A stretch of DNA of 64,000 nucleotides, from contig OZ024936.1 of assembly GCA_964017235.1 (NCBI GenBank), positions 44,257,028-44,321,027 on the forward strand, written 5' to 3'. This document shows positions 44,384 to 58,858 of this stretch, piece by piece. A program made the position numbers and the translations under genes. Positions within the stretch are counted from its first letter, which is position 1. Each line of letters starts with the position of its first letter. The notes beneath the pieces were generated by a model that ran no database searches, was not told where the DNA came from, and worked only from the letters and a program-made list of their open reading frames with translations. Source of the stretch: Sabellastarte sp. h YS-2021 (Eukaryota; Annelida; Polychaeta; Sabellida; Sabellidae).

Positions 44384-46502
44384 TTGCAAAAATTGTGGTT
44401 ACAGATTGCACCGTATTCTGGTCATTTTTTTAAGGTCCGGCCCTGTCGAATATGTCAGATTTTGCAAGTTTTATTTACCCTTACTTTTTGCCCAGTATTC
44501 ATTCTGTTACAACCACTGAGCTTAGTTATAATGTTTGTAAGGCCTAAAATTTATGTCCGAATGCAAAATCTTGGCTCCAGATGGCACTGTAATTTTGTCT
44601 GCTTTCCAGGGCCGGCACTGTCGAAAATGGCAGATTTTTCCAAGTGTTATTTTCTATTCATTGTCGCCAAATACTCGCTCAGTAAGAACCCCTGAGTGCA
44701 GTAGTAATGTCTGTTAGGCCAAAACTTTGCAAATGAGTGCAAAAATTGTGGTTACAGATTGCACCGTATTTTGGTCATTTTTTTAAGGTCCGGCCCTGTC
44801 GAATATGTCAGATTTTGCAAGTTTTATTTACCCTTAATTTTTCCCCAGTACTCATTCTATTACAACCTCTGAGCTTAGTTATAATGTTTGTAAGGTCTAA
44901 AATTTATTTTCGAATGCAAAATCTCGGCTCCAGATGGCACTGTAATTTTGTCTGCTTTCCAGGGCCGTAACTGTCAAAAATGGCAGATTTTTCCAAGTGT
45001 TATTTTCTATTCATTGTCACCCAATACTCGCTCAGTAAGAACATCTGAGTGCAGTACTAATGTCTGTTAGGCCAAAAGTTTGCAAATGAGTGCAAAAATT
45101 GTGGTTACAGATTCCACCATATTTTTGTCATTTTTTTAACGTCCGGCCCTGTCTAATATGTCAGATTTTGCAAGTTTAATTTACCCTTAATTTTTCCCCA
45201 GTACTCATTCTATTACAACCTCTGAGCTTAGTAATAATGTTTGTAAGGCCTAAAATTTATGTCCGAATGCAAAATCTCGGCTCCAGATGGCACTGTAATT
45301 TTGTCTGCTTTCCAGGGCCGGTACTGTCAAAAATGGCAGATTTTTCCAAGTGTTCTTTTCTATTCATTGTCGCCCAATACTCGCTCAGTAAGAATCCCTG
45401 AGTGCAGTAGTAATGTCGGTTAGGCCAAAACTTTGCATATGATTGCAAAAATTGTGGTTACAGATTGCACCATATTTTGGTCATTTTTTTAAGGTCCAGC
45501 TCTGTCGAATATGTCAGATTTTGCAAGTTTTATTTACCCTTACTTTTTGCCCAGTATTCATTCTATTACAACCACTGAGCTTAGTTATAATGTTTGTAAG
45601 GCCTAAAATTTATGTCCGAATGCAAAATCTTGGCTCCAGATGGCACTGTAATTTTGTCTGCTTTCCAGGGCCGGCACTGTCGAAAATGGCAGATTTTTCC
45701 AAGTGTTATTTTCTATTCATTGTCGCCCAATACTCGCTCAGTAAGAACCTCTGAGTGCAGTACTAATGTCTGTTAGGCCAAAAGTTTGCAAATGAGCGCA
45801 AAAATTGTGGTTACAGATTCCACCATATTTTTTGTCATTTTTTAAAGGTCCGGTCCTGTCGAATATGGCAGATTTTGCAAGTTTAATTTACCCTTAATTT
45901 TTCCCCAGTACTCATTCTATTACAACCTCTGAGCTTAGTAATAATGTTTGTAAGGCCTAAAATTTATGTCCGAATGCAAAATCTCGGCTCCAGATGGCAC
46001 TGTAATTTTGTCTGCTTTCCAGGGCCGGCACTGTCAAAAATGGCAGATTTTTCCAAGTGTTATTTTCTATTCATTGTCGCCAAATACTCGCTCAGTAAGA
46101 ACCCCTAAGTGCAGTAGTAATGTCTGTTAGGCCAAAACTTTGTAAATGAGTGCAAAAATTGTGGTTACAGATTGCACCGTATTTTGGTCATTTTTTTAAG
46201 GTCCGGCCCTGTCGAATATGTCAGATTTTACAAGTTTTATTTACCCTTAATTTTTGCCCATTACTCATTCTATTACAACCTCTGAGCTTAGTTATAATGT
46301 TTGTAAGGTCTAAAATTTATGTCCGAATGCAAAATCTCGGCTCCAGATGGCACTGTAATTTTGTCTGCTTTCCAGGGCCGGCACTGTCAAAAATGGCAGA
46401 TTTTTCCAAGTGTTCTTTTGTATTCATTGTCGCCCAATACTCGCTCAGTAAGAATCCCTGAGTGCAGTAGTAATGTCGGTTAGACCAAAACTTTGCATAT
46501 GA
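44384..46502 (+). repeat. 2,119-bp HOR, canonical copy
   Basis: Order m1-m6 as in 39,793-41,911. Private changes include TATTCTGG in m1, AACGTCCGG in m3, GGTCCAGCTC in m4 and AATGAGCGC with GGTCCGGTCC in m5. Confidence 0.9.
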
Positions 46503-48621
46503 TTGCAAAAATTGTGGTTACAGATTGCACCGTATTTTGGTCATTTTTTTAAGGTCCGGCCCTGTCGAATATGTCAGATTTTGCAAGTTTTATTTACCCT
46601 TACTTTTTGCCCAGTATTCATTCTGTTACAACCACTGAGCTTAGTTATAATGTTTGTAAGGCCTAAAATTTATGTCCGAATGCAAAATCTTGGCTCCAGA
46701 TGGCACTGTAATTTTGTCTGCTTTCCAGGGCCGGCACTGTCGAAAATGGCAGATTTTTCCAAGTGTTATTTTCTATTCATTGTCGCCAAATACTCGCTCA
46801 GTAAGAACCCCTGAGTGCAGTAGTAATGTCTGTTAGGCCAAAACTTTGCAAATGAGTGCAAAAATTGTGGTTACAGATTGCACCGTATTTTGGTCATTTT
46901 TTTAAGGTCCGGCCCTGTCGAATATGTCAGATTTTGCAAGTTTTATTTACCCTTAATTTTTCCCCAGTACTCATTCTATTACAACCTCTGAGCTTAGTTA
47001 TAATGTTTGTAAGGTCTAAAATTTATTTTCGAATGCAAAATCTCGGCTCCAGATGGCACTGTAATTTTGTCTGCTTTCCAGGGCCGTAACTGTCAAAAAT
47101 GGCAGATTTTTCCAAGTGTTATTTTCTATTCATTGTCACCCAATACTCGCTCAGTAAGAACATCTGAGTGCAGTACTAATGTCTGTTAGGCCAAAAGTTT
47201 GCAAATGAGTGCAAAAATTGTGGTTACAGATTCCACCATATTTTTGTCATTTTTTTAACGTCCGGCCCTGTCTAATATGTCAGATTTTGCAAGTTTAATT
47301 TACCCTTAATTTTTCCCCAGTACTCATTCTATTACAACCTCTGAGCTTAGTAATAATGTTTGTAAGGCCTAAAATTTATGTCCGAATGCAAAATCTCGGC
47401 TCCAGATGGCACTGTAATTTTGTCTGCTTTCCAGGGCCGGTACTGTCAAAAATGGCAGATTTTTCCAAGTGTTCTTTTCTATTCATTGTCGCCCAATACT
47501 CGCTCAGTAAGAATCCCTGAGTGCAGTAGTAATGTCGGTTAGGCCAAAACTTTGCATATGATTGCAAAAATTGTGGTTACAGATTGCACCATATTTTGGT
47601 CATTTTTTTAAGGTCCAGCCCTGTCGAATATGTCAGATTTTGCAAGTTTTATTTACCCTTACTTTTTGCCCAGTATTCATTCTATTACAACCACTGAGCT
47701 TAGTTATAATGTTTGTAAGGCCTAAAATTTATGTCCGAATGCAAAATCTTGGCTCCAGATGGCACTGTAATTTTGTCTGCTTTCCAGGGCCGGCACTGTC
47801 GAAAATGGCAGATTTTTCCAAGTGTTATTTTCTATTCATTGTCGCCCAATACTCGCTCAGTAAGAACCTCTGAGTGCAGTACTAATGTCTGTTAGGCCAA
47901 AAGTTTGCAAATGAGCGCAAAAATTGTGGTTACAGATTCCACCATATTTTTTGTCATTTTTTAAAGGTCCGGTCCTGTCGAATATGGCAGATTTTGCAAG
48001 TTTAATTTACCCTTAATTTTTCTCCAGTACTCATTCTATTACAACCTCTGAGCTTAGTAATAATGTTTGTAAGGACTAAAATTTATGTCCGAATGCAAAA
48101 TCTCGGCTCCAGATGGCACTGTAATTTTGTCTGCTTTCCAGGGCCGGCACTGTCAAAAATGGCAGATTTTTCCAAGTGTTATTTTCTATTCATTGTCGCC
48201 AAATACTCGCTCAGTAAGAACCCCTAAGTGCAGTAGTAATGTCTGTTAGGCCAAAACTTTGTAAATGAGTGCAAAAATTGTGGTTACAGATTGCACCGTA
48301 TTTTGGTCATTTTTTTAAGGTCCGGCCCTGTCGAATATGTCAGATTTTACAAGTTTTATTTACCCTTAATTTTTGCCCATTACTCATTCTATTACAACCT
48401 CTGAGCTTAGTTATGATGTTTGTAAGGTCTAAAATTTATGTCCGAATGCAAAATCTCGGCTCCAGATGGCACTGTAATTTTGTCTGCTTTCCAGGGCCGG
48501 CACTGTCAAAAATGGCAGATTTTTCCAAGTGTTCTTTTGTATTCATTGTCGCCCAATACTCGCTCAGTAAGAATCCCTGAGTGCAGTAGTAATGTCGGTT
48601 AGACCAAAACTTTGCATATGA
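46503..48621 (+). repeat. 2,119-bp HOR, canonical copy
   Basis: Order m1-m6. It shares AATGAGCGC / GGTCCGGTCC in m5 and AACGTCCGG in m3 with the preceding copy, showing they are sister duplicates. Confidence 0.9.
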
Positions 48622-50740
48622 TTGCAAAAATTGTGGTTACAGATTGCACCGTATTTTGGTCATTTTTTTAAGGTCCGGCCCTGTCGAATATGTCAGATTT
48701 TGCAAGTTTTATTTACCCTTACTTTTTGCCCAGTATTCATTCTGTTACAACCACTGAGCTTAGTTATAATGTTTGTAAGGCCTAAAATTTATGTCCGAAT
48801 GCAAAATCTTGGCTCCAGATGGCACTGTAATTTTGTCTGCTTTCCAGGGCCGGCACTGTCGAAAATGGCAGATTTTTCCAAGTGTTATTTTCTATTCATT
48901 GTCGCCAAATACTCGCTCAGTAAGAACCCCTGAGTGCAGTAGTAATGTCTGTTAGGCCAAAACTTTGCAAATGAGTGCAAAAATTGTGGTTACAGATTGC
49001 ACCGTATTTTGGTCATTTTTTTAAGGTCCGGCCCTGTCGAATATGTCAGATTTTGCAAGTTTTATTTACCCTTAATTTTTCCCCAGTACTCATTCTATTA
49101 CAACCTCTGAGCTTAGTAATAATGTTTGTAAGGCCTAAAATTTATGTCCGAATGCAAAATCTCGGCTCCAGATGGCACTGTAATTTTGTCTGCTTTCCAG
49201 GGCCGGTACTGTCAAAAATGGCAGATTTTTCCAAGTGTTCTTTTCTATTCATTGTCGCCCAATACTCGCTCAGTAAGAATCCCTGAGTGCAGTAGTAATG
49301 TCGGTTAGGCCAAAACTTTGCATATGATTGCAAAAATTGTGGTTACAGATTGCACCATATTTTGGTCATTTTTTTAAGGTCCAGCCCTGTCGAATATGTC
49401 AGATTTTGCAAGTTTTATTTACCCTTACTTTTTGCCCAGTATTCATTCTATTACAACCACTGAGCTTAGTTATAATGTTTGTAAGGCCTAAAATTTATGT
49501 CCGAATGCAAAATCTTGGCTCCAGATGGCACTGTAATTTTGTCTGCTTTCCAGGGCCGGCACTGTCGAAAATGGCAGATTTTTCCAAGTGTTATTTTCTA
49601 TTCATTGTCGCCCAATACTCGCTCAGTAAGAACCTCTGAGTGCAGTACTAATGTCTGTTAGGCCAAAAGTTTGCAAATGAGTGCAAAAATTGTGGTTACA
49701 GATTCCACCATATTTTTTGTCATTTTTTTAAGATCCGGCCCTGTCGAATATGGCAGATTTTGCAAGTTTTATTTACCCTTAATTTTTCCCCAGTACTCAT
49801 TCTATTACAACCTCTGAGCTTAGTAATAATGTTTGTAAGGCCTAAAATTTATGTCCGAATGCAAAATCTCGGCTCCAGATGGCACTGTAATTTTGTCTGC
49901 TTTCCAGGGCCGGCACTGTCAAAAATGGCAGATTTTTCCAAGTGTTATTTTCTATTCATTGTCGCCAAATACTCGCTCAGTAAGAACCCCTAAGTGCAGT
50001 AGTAATGTCTGTTAGGCCAAAACTTTGTAAATGAGTGCAAAAATTGTGGTTACAGATTGCACCGTATTTTGGTCATTTTTTTAAGGTCCGGCCCTGTCGA
50101 ATATGTCAGATTTTACAAGTTTTATTTACCCTTAATTTTTGCCCATTACTCATTCTATTACAACCTCTGAGCTTAGTTATAATGTTTGTAAGGTCTAAAA
50201 TTTATGTCCGAATGCAAAATCTCGGCTCCAGATGGCGCTGTAATTTTGTCTGCTTTCCAGGGCCGTCAATGTCAAAAATGGCAGATTTTTCCAAGTGTTA
50301 TTTTCTATTCATTGTCACCCAATACTCGCTCAGTAAGAACATCTGAGTGCAGTACTAATGTCTGTTAGGCCAAAAGTTTGCAAATGAGTGCAAAAATTGT
50401 GGTTACAGATTCCACCATATTTTTGTCATTTTTTTAAGGTCCGGCCCTGTCGAATATGTCAGATTTTGCAAGTTTAATTTACCCTTAATTTTTCCCCAGT
50501 ACTCATTCTATTACAACCTCTGAGCTTAGTAATAATGTTTGTAAGGCCTAAAATTTATGTCCGAATGCAAAATCTCGGCTCCAGATGGCACTGTAATTTT
50601 GTCTGCTTTCCAGGGCCGGCACTGTCAAAAATGGCAGATTTTTCCAAGTGTTCTTTTGTATTCATTGTCGCCCAATACTCGCTCAGTAAGAATCCCTGAG
50701 TGCAGTAGTAATGTCGGTTAGACCAAAACTTTGCATATGA
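48622..50740 (+). repeat. 2,119-bp HOR, deletion derivative of the 7-mer
   Basis: The length equals a canonical copy but the composition differs: m1, a hybrid whose left part is m2-like and right part is m3-like (from 48,975; contains GGTACTGTC on an alpha monomer), m4, then the three 7-mer-specific monomers (AAGATCCGG, GGCGCTG, final beta). One monomer has been lost at m2/m3. Confidence 0.85.
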
Positions 50741-52857
50741 TTGCAAAAATTGTGGTTACAGATTGCACCGTATTTTGGTCATTTTTTTAAGGTCCGGCCC
50801 TGTCGAATATGTCAGATTTTGCAAGTTTTATTTACCCTTACTTTTTGCCCAGTATTCATTCTGTTACAACCACTGAGCTTAGTTATAATGTTTGTAAGGC
50901 CTAAAATTTATGTCCGAATGCAAAATCTTGGCTCCAGATGGCACTGTAATTTTGTCTGCTTTCCAGGGCCGGCACTGTCGAAAATGGCAGATTTTTCCAA
51001 GTGTTATTTTCTATTCATTGTCGCCAAATACTCGCTCAGTAAGAACCCCTGAGTGCAGTAGTAATGTCTGTTAGGCCAAAACTTTGCAAATGAGTGCAAA
51101 AATTGTGGTTACAGATTGCACCGTATTTTGGTCATTTTTTTAAGGTCCGGCCCTGTCGAATATGTCAGATTTTGCAAGTTTTATTTACCCTTAATTTTTC
51201 CCCAGTACTCATTCTATTACAACCTCTGAGCTTAGTTATAATGTTTGTAAGGTCTAAAATTTATTTTCGAATGCAAAATCTCGGCTCCAGATGGCACTGT
51301 AATTTTGTCTGCTTTCCAGGGCCGTAACTGTCAAAAATGGCAGATTTTTCCAAGTGTTATTTTCTATTCATTGTCACCCAATACTCGCTCAGTAAGAACA
51401 TCTGAGTGCAGTACTGATGTCTGTTAGGCCAAAAGTTTGCAAATGAGTGCAAAAATTGTGGTTACAGATTCCACCATATTTTTGTCATTTTTTTAACGTC
51501 CGGCCCTGTCTAATATGTCAGATTTTGCAAGTTTAATTTACCCTTAATTTTTCCCCAGTACTCATTCTATTACAACCTCTGAGCTTAGTAATAATGTTTG
51601 TAAGGCCTAAAATTTATGTCCGAATGCAAAATCTCGGCTCCAGATGGCACTGTAATTTTGTCTGCTTTCCAGGGCCGGCACTGGCGAAAATGGCAGATTT
51701 TTCCAAGTGTTATTTTCTATTCATTGTCGCCCAATACTCGCTCAGTAAGAATCCCTGAGTGCAGTAGTAATGTCTGTTAGACCAAACTTTGCATATGATT
51801 GCAAAAATTGTGGTTACAGATTGCACCGTATTTTGGTCATTTTTTTAAGGTCCGGCCCTGTCGAATATGGCAGATTTTGCAAGTTTTATTTACCCTTAAT
51901 TTTTCCCCAGTACTCATTCTATTACAACCTCTGAGCTTAGTAATAATGTTTGTAAGGCCTAAAATTTATGTCCGAATGCAAAATCTCGGCTCCAGATGGC
52001 ACTGTAATTTTGTCTGCTTTCCAGGGCCGGCACTGTCAAAAATGGCAGATTTTTCCAAGTGTTATTTTCTATTCATTGTCGCCAAATACTCGCTCAGTAA
52101 GAACCCCTAAGTGCAGTAGTAATGTCTGTTAGGCCAAAACTTTGTAAATGAGTGCAAAAATTGTGGTTACAGATTGCACCGTATTTTGGTCATTTTTTTA
52201 AGGTCCGGCCCTGTCGAATATGTCAGATTTTACAAGTTTTATTTACCCTTAATTTTTGCCCATTACTCATTCTATTACAACCTCTGAGCTTAGTTATAAT
52301 GTTTGTAAGGTCTAAAATTTATGTCCGAATGCAAAATCTCGGCTCCAGATGGCGCTGTAATTTTGTCTGCTTTCCAGGGCCGTCAATGTCAAAAATGGCA
52401 GATTTTTCCAAGTGTTATTTTCTATTCATTGTCACCCAATACTCGCTCAGTAAGAACATCTGAGTGCAGTACTAATGTCTGTTAGGCCAAAAGTTTGCAA
52501 ATGAGTGCAAAAATTGTGGTTACAGATTCCACCATATTTTTGTCATTTTTTTAAGGTCCGGCCCTGTCGAATATGTCAGATTTTGCAAGTTTAATTTACC
52601 CTTAATTTTTCCCCAGTACTCATTCTATTACAACCTCTGAGCTTAGTAATAATGTTTGTAAGGCCTAAAATTTATGTCCGAATGCAAAATCTCGGCTCCA
52701 GATGGCACTGTAATTTTGTCTGCTTTCCAGGGCCGGCACTGTCAAAAATGGCAGATTTTTCCAAGTGTTCTTTTGTATTCATTGTCGCCCAATACTCGCT
52801 CAGTAAGAATCCCTGAGTGCAGTAGTAATGTCGGTTAGACCAAAACTTTGCATATGA
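50741..52857 (+). repeat. 2,117-bp HOR, second deletion derivative
   Basis: Order m1, m2, an m3 whose right part is replaced by GGCACTGGCG, an alpha monomer starting near 51,799, then the GGCGCTG and final beta monomers. The junction monomer has lost bases in 'GTTAGACCAAACTTTG', accounting for much of the 2-bp shortfall. The same junction monomer type reappears near 58.1 and 61.6 kb. Confidence 0.8.
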
Positions 52858-54976
52858 TTGCAAAAATTGTGGTTACAGATTGCACCGTATTTTGGTCATT
52901 TTTTTAAGGTCCGGCCCTGTCGAATATGTCAGATTTTGCAAGTTTTATTTACCCTTACTTTTTGCCCAGTATTCATTCTGTTACAACCACTGAGCTTAGT
53001 TATAATGTTTGTAAGGCCTAAAATTTATGTCCGAATGCAAAATCTTGGCTCCAGATGGCACTGTAATTTTGTCTGCTTTCCAGGGCCGGCACTGTCGAAA
53101 ATGGCAGATTTTTCCAAGTGTTATTTTCTATTCATTGTCGCCAAATACTCGCTCAGTAAGAACCCCTGAGTGCAGTAGTAATGTCTGTTAGGCCAAAACT
53201 TTGCAAATGAGTGCAAAAATTGTGGTTACAGATTGCACCGTATTTTGGTCATTTTTTTAAGGTCCGGCCCTGTCGAATATGTCAGATTTTGCAAGTTTTA
53301 TTTACCCTTAATTTTTCCCCAGTACTCATTCTATTACAACCTCTGAGCTTAGTTATAATGTTTGTAAGGTCTAAAATTTATTTTCGAATGCAAAATCTCG
53401 GCTCCAGATGGCACTGTAATTTTGTCTGCTTTCCAGGGCCGTAACTGTCAAAAATGGCAGATTTTTCCAAGTGTTATTTTCTATTCATTGTCACCCAATA
53501 CTCGCTCAGTAAGAACATCTGAGTGCAGTACTGATGTCTGTTAGGCCAAAAGTTTGCAAATGAGTGCAAAAATTGTGGTTACAGATTCCACCATATTTTT
53601 GTCATTTTTTTAACGTCCGGCCCTGTCTAATATGTCAGATTTTGCAAGTTTAATTTACCCTTAATTTTTCCCCAGTACTCATTCTATTACAACCTCTGAG
53701 CTTAGTAATAATGTTTGTAAGGCCTAAAATTTATGTCCGAATGCAAAATCTCGGCTCCAGATGGCACTGTAATTTTGTCTGCTTTCCAGGGCCGGTACTG
53801 TCAAAAATGGCAGATTTTTCCAAGTGTTCTTTTCTATTCATTGTCGCCCAATACTCGCTCAGTAAGAATCCCTGAGTGCAGTAGTAATGTCGGTTAGGCC
53901 AAAACTTTGCATATGATTGCAAAAATTGTGGTTACAGATTGCACCATATTTTGGTCATTTTTTTAAGGTCCAGCCCTGTCGAATATGTCAGATTTTGCAA
54001 GTTTTATTTACCCTTACTTTTTGCCCAGTATTCATTCTATTACAACCACTGAGCTTAGTTATAATGTTTGTAAGGCCTAAAATTTATGTCCGAATGCAAA
54101 ATCTTGGCTCCAGATGGCACTGTAATTTTGTCTGCTTTCCAGGGCCGGCACTGTCGAAAATGGCAGATTTTTCCAAGTGTTATTTTCTATTCATTGTCGC
54201 CCAATACTCGCTCAGTAAGAACCTCTGAGTGCAGTACTAATGTCTGTTAGGCCAAAAGTTTGCAAATGAGCGCAAAAATTGTGGTTACAGATTCCACCAT
54301 ATTTTTTGTCATTTTTTAAAGGTCCGGTCCTGTCGAATATGGCAGATTTTGCAAGTTTAATTTACCCTTAATTTTTCCCCAGTACTCATTCTATTACAAC
54401 CTCTGAGCTTAGTAATAATGTTTGTAAGGCCTAAAATTTATGTCCGAATGCAAAATCTCGGCTCCAGATGGCACTGTAATTTTGTCTGCTTTCCAGGGCC
54501 GGCACTGTCAAAAATGGCAGATTTTTCCAAGTGTTATTTTCTATTCATTGTCGCCAAATACTCGCTCAGTAAGAACCCCTAAGTGCAGTAGTAATGTCTG
54601 TTAGGCCAAAACTTTGTAAATGAGTGCAAAAATTGTGGTTACAGATTGCACCGTATTTTGGTCATTTTTTTAAGGTCCGGCCCTGTCGAATATGTCAGAT
54701 TTTACAAGTTTTATTTACCCTTAATTTTTGCCCATTACTCATTCTATTACAACCTCTGAGCTTAGTTATAATGTTTGTAAGGTCTAAAATTTATGTCCGA
54801 ATGCAAAATCTCGGCTCCAGATGGCACTGTAATTTTGTCTGCTTTCCAGGGCCGGCACTGTCAAAAATGGCAGATTTTTCCAAGTGTTCTTTTGTATTCA
54901 TTGTCGCCCAATACTCGCTCAGTAAGAATCCCTGAGTGCAGTAGTAATGTCGGTTAGACCAAAACTTTGCATATGA
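52858..54976 (+). repeat. 2,119-bp HOR, canonical copy
   Basis: Order m1-m6, sharing the AACGTCCGG m3 and AATGAGCGC m5 changes with the copies at 44.4 and 46.5 kb. It also carries GTACTGATG after m2, as does the copy at 50.7 kb. Confidence 0.9.
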
Positions 54977-56389
54977 TTGCAAAAATTGTGGTTACAGATT
55001 GCACCGTATTTTGGTCATTTTTTTAAGGTCCGGCCCTGTCGAATATGTCAGATTTTGCAAGTTTTATTTACCCTTACTTTTTGCCCAGTATTCATTCTGT
55101 TACAACCACTGAGCTTAGTTATAATGTTTGTAAGGCCTAAAATTTATGTCCGAATGCAAAATCTTGGCTCCAGATGGCACTGTAATTTTGTCTGCTTTCC
55201 AGGGCCGGCACTGTCGAAAATGGCAGATTTTTCCAAGTGTTATTTTCTATTCATTGTCGCCAAATACTCGCTCAGTAAGAACCCCTGAGTGCAGTAGTAA
55301 TGTCTGTTAGGCCAAAACTTTGCAAATGAGTGCAAAAATTGTGGTTACAGATTGCACCGTATTTTGGTCATTTTTTTAAGGTCCGGCCCTGTCGAATATG
55401 TCAGATTTTGCAAGTTTTATTTACCCTTAATTTTTCCCCAGTACTCATTCTATTACAACCTCTGAGCTTAGTTATAATGTTTGTAAGGTCTAAAATTTAT
55501 TTTCGAATGCAAAATCTCGGCTCCAGATGGCACTGTAATTTTGTCTGCTTTCCAGGGCCGTAACTGTCAAAAATGGCAGATTTTTCCAAGTGTTATTTTC
55601 TATTCATTGTCACCCAATACTCGCTCAGTAAGAACATCTGAGTGCAGTACTAATGTCTGTTAGGCCAAAAGTTTGCAAATGAGTGCAAAAATTGTGGTTA
55701 CAGATTCCACCATATTTTTGTCATTTTTTTAACGTCCGGCCCTGTCTAATATGTCAGATTTTGCAAGTTTAATTTACCCTTAATTTTTCCCCAGTACTCA
55801 TTCTATTACAACCTCTGAGCTTAGTAATAATGTTTGTAAGGCCTAAAATTTATGTCCGAATGCAAAATCTCGGCTCCAGATGGCACTGTAATTTTGTCTG
55901 CTTTCCAGGGCCGGTACTGTCAAAAATGGCAGATTTTTCCAAGTGTTCTTTTCTATTCATTGTCGCCCAATAGTCGCTCAGTAAGAACCTCTGAGTGCAG
56001 TACTAATGTCTGTTAGGCCAAAAGTTTGCAAATGAGTGCAAAAATTGTGGTTACAGATTCCACCATATTTTTTGTCATTTTTTAAAGGTCCGGCCCTGTC
56101 GAATATGGCAGATTTTGCAAGTTTAATTTACCCTTAATTTTTCCCCAGTACTCATTCTATTACAACCTCTGAGCTTAGTAATAATGTTTGTAAGGCCTAA
56201 AATTTATGTCCGAATGCAAAATCTCGGCTCCAGATGGCACTGTAATTTTGTCTGCTTTCCAGGGCCGGCACTGTCAAAAATGGCAGATTTTTCCAAGTGT
56301 TATTTTCTATTCATTGTCGCCAAATACTCGCTCAGTAAGAACCCCTGAGTGCAGTAGTAATGTCTGTTAGGCCAAAACTTTGTAAATGA
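54977..56389 (+). repeat. Truncated 2,119-bp HOR copy at block boundary
   Basis: m1, m2 and most of m3 are present. Near 55,970 the phase jumps to an m5-like beta monomer ('AATAGTCGCTCAG' marks the junction) and the next HOR family begins. Confidence 0.75.
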
Positions 56390-58858
56390 GTGCAAAAATT
56401 GTGGTTACAGATTGCACCGTATTTTGGTCATTTTTTTAAGGTCCGGCCCTGTCGAATATGTCAGATTTTACAAGTTTTATTTACCCTTAATTTTTGCCCA
56501 GTACTCATTCTATTACAACCTCTGAGCTTAGTTATAATGTTTGTAAGGTCTAAAATTTATGTCCGAATGCAAAATCTCGGCTCTAGATGGCACTGTAATT
56601 TTGTCTGCTTTCCAGGGCCGTCACTGTCAAAAATGGCAGATTTTTCCAAGTGTTATTTTCTATTCATTGTCACCCAATACTCGCTCAGTAAGAACATCTG
56701 ATGCAGTACTAATGTCTGTTAGGCCAAAAGTTTGCAAATGAGTGCAAAAATTGTGGTTACAGATTCCACCATATTTTTGTCATTTTTTTAAGGTCCGGCC
56801 CTGTCGAATATGTCAGATTTTGCAAGTTTAATTTACCCTTAATTTTTCCCCAGTACTCATTCTATTACAACCTCTGAGCTTAGTAATAATGTTTGTAAGG
56901 CCTAAAATTTATGTCCGAATGCAAAATCTCGGCTCCAGATGGCACTGTAATATTGTCTGCTTTCCAGGGCCGGCACTGTCAAAAATGGCAGATTTTTCCA
57001 AGTGTTCTTTTCTATTCATTGTCGCCCAATACTCGCTCAGTAAGAATCCCTGAGTGCAGTAGTAATGTCGGTTAGACCAAAACTTTGCATATGATTGCAA
57101 AAATTGTGGTTACAGATTGCACCGTATTTTGGTCATTTTTTTAAGGTCCGGCCCTGTCGAATATGTCAGATTTTGCAAGTTTTATTTACCCTTACTTTTT
57201 GCCCAGTATTCATTCTGTTACAACCACTGAGCTTAGTTATAATGTTTGTAAGGCCTAAAATTTATGTCCGAATGCAAAATCTTGGCTCCAGATGGCACTG
57301 TAATTTTGTCTGCTTTCCAGGGCCGGCACTGTCGAAAATGGCAGATTTTTCCAAGTGTTATTTTCTATTCATTGTCGCCAAATACTCGCTCAGTAAGAAC
57401 CTCTGAGTGCAGTAGTAATGTCTGTTAGGCCAAAACTTTGCAAATGAGTGCAAAAATTGTGGTTACAGATTGCACCGTATTTTGGTCATTTTTTTAAGGT
57501 CCGGCCCTGTCGAATATGTCAGATTTTGCAAGTTTAATTTACCCTTAATTTTTGCCCAGTATTCATTCTATTACAACCACTGAGCTTAGTTATAATGTTT
57601 GTAAGGCCTAAAATTTATGTCCGAATGTAAAATCTTGGCTCCAGATGGCACTGTAATTTTGTCTGCTTTCCAGGGCCGGCACTGGCGAAAATGGCAGATT
57701 TTTCCAAGTGTTATTTTCTATTCATTGTCGCCCAATACTCGCTCAGTAAGAACCTCTGAGTGCAGTACTAATGTCTGTTAGGCCAAAACTTTGGAAATGA
57801 TTGCAAAAATTGTGGTTACAGATTCCACCATATTTTTGTCATTTTTTTAAGGTCCGGCCCTGTCGAATATGTCAGATTTTGCAAGTTTAATTTACCCTTA
57901 ATTTTTGCCCAGTATTCATTCTATTACAACCACTGAGCTTAGTTATAATGTTTGTAAGGCCTAAAATTTATGTCCGAATGTAAAATCTTGGCTCCAGATG
58001 GCACTGTAATTTTGTCTGCTTTCCAGGGCCGGCACTGGCGAAAATGGCAGATTTTTCCAAGTGTTATTTTCTATTCATTGTCGCCCAATACTCGCTCAGT
58101 AAGAATCCCTGAGTGCAGTAGTAATGTCTGTTAGACCAAACTTTGCATATGATTGCAAAAATTGTGGTTACAGATTGCACCGTATTTTGGTCATTTTTTT
58201 AAGGTCCGGCCCTGTCGAATATGTCAGATTTTGCAAGTTTTATTTACCCTTACTTTTTGCCCAGTATTCATTCTGTTACAACCACTGAGCTTAGTTATAA
58301 TGTTTGTAAGGCCTAAAATTTATGTCCGAATGCAAAATCTTGGCTCCAGATGGCACTGTAATTTTGTCTGCTTTCCAGGGCCGGCACTGTCGAAAATGGC
58401 AGATTTTTCCAAGTGTTATTTTCTATTCATTGTCGCCAAATACTCGCTCAGTAAGAACCTCTGAGTGCAGTAGTAATGTCTGTTAGGCCAAAACTTTGCA
58501 AATGAGTGCAAAAATTGTGGTTACAGATTGCACCGTATTTTGGTCATTTTTTTAAGGTCCGGCCCTGTCGAATATGTCAGATTTTGCAAGTTTTATTTAC
58601 CCTTAATTTTTCCCCAGTACTCATTCTATTACAACCTCTGAGCTTAGTAATAATGTTTGTAAGGCCTAAAATTTATGTCCGAATGCAAAATCTCGGCTCC
58701 AGATGGCACTGTAATTTTGTCTGCTTTCCAGGGCCGGCACTGTCAAAAATGGCAGATTTTTCCAAGTGTTATTTTCTATTCATTGTCGCCAAATACTCGC
58801 TCAGTAAGAACCCCTGAGTGCAGTAGTAATGTCTGTTAGGCCAAAACTTTGTAAATGA
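56390..58858 (+). repeat. 2,469-bp HOR (7 monomers)
   Basis: A shorter version of the next unit. Its left part (to about 57.45 kb) matches 58,859-59,916 and its right part matches 60,975-62,385 at an offset of 3,527. Relative to the 10-mer it lacks three monomers (1,058 bp). Marks: GGCTCTAGATGG, 'CATCTGATGCAG' (1-bp loss), TAATATTGTCTGC. Confidence 0.85.
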
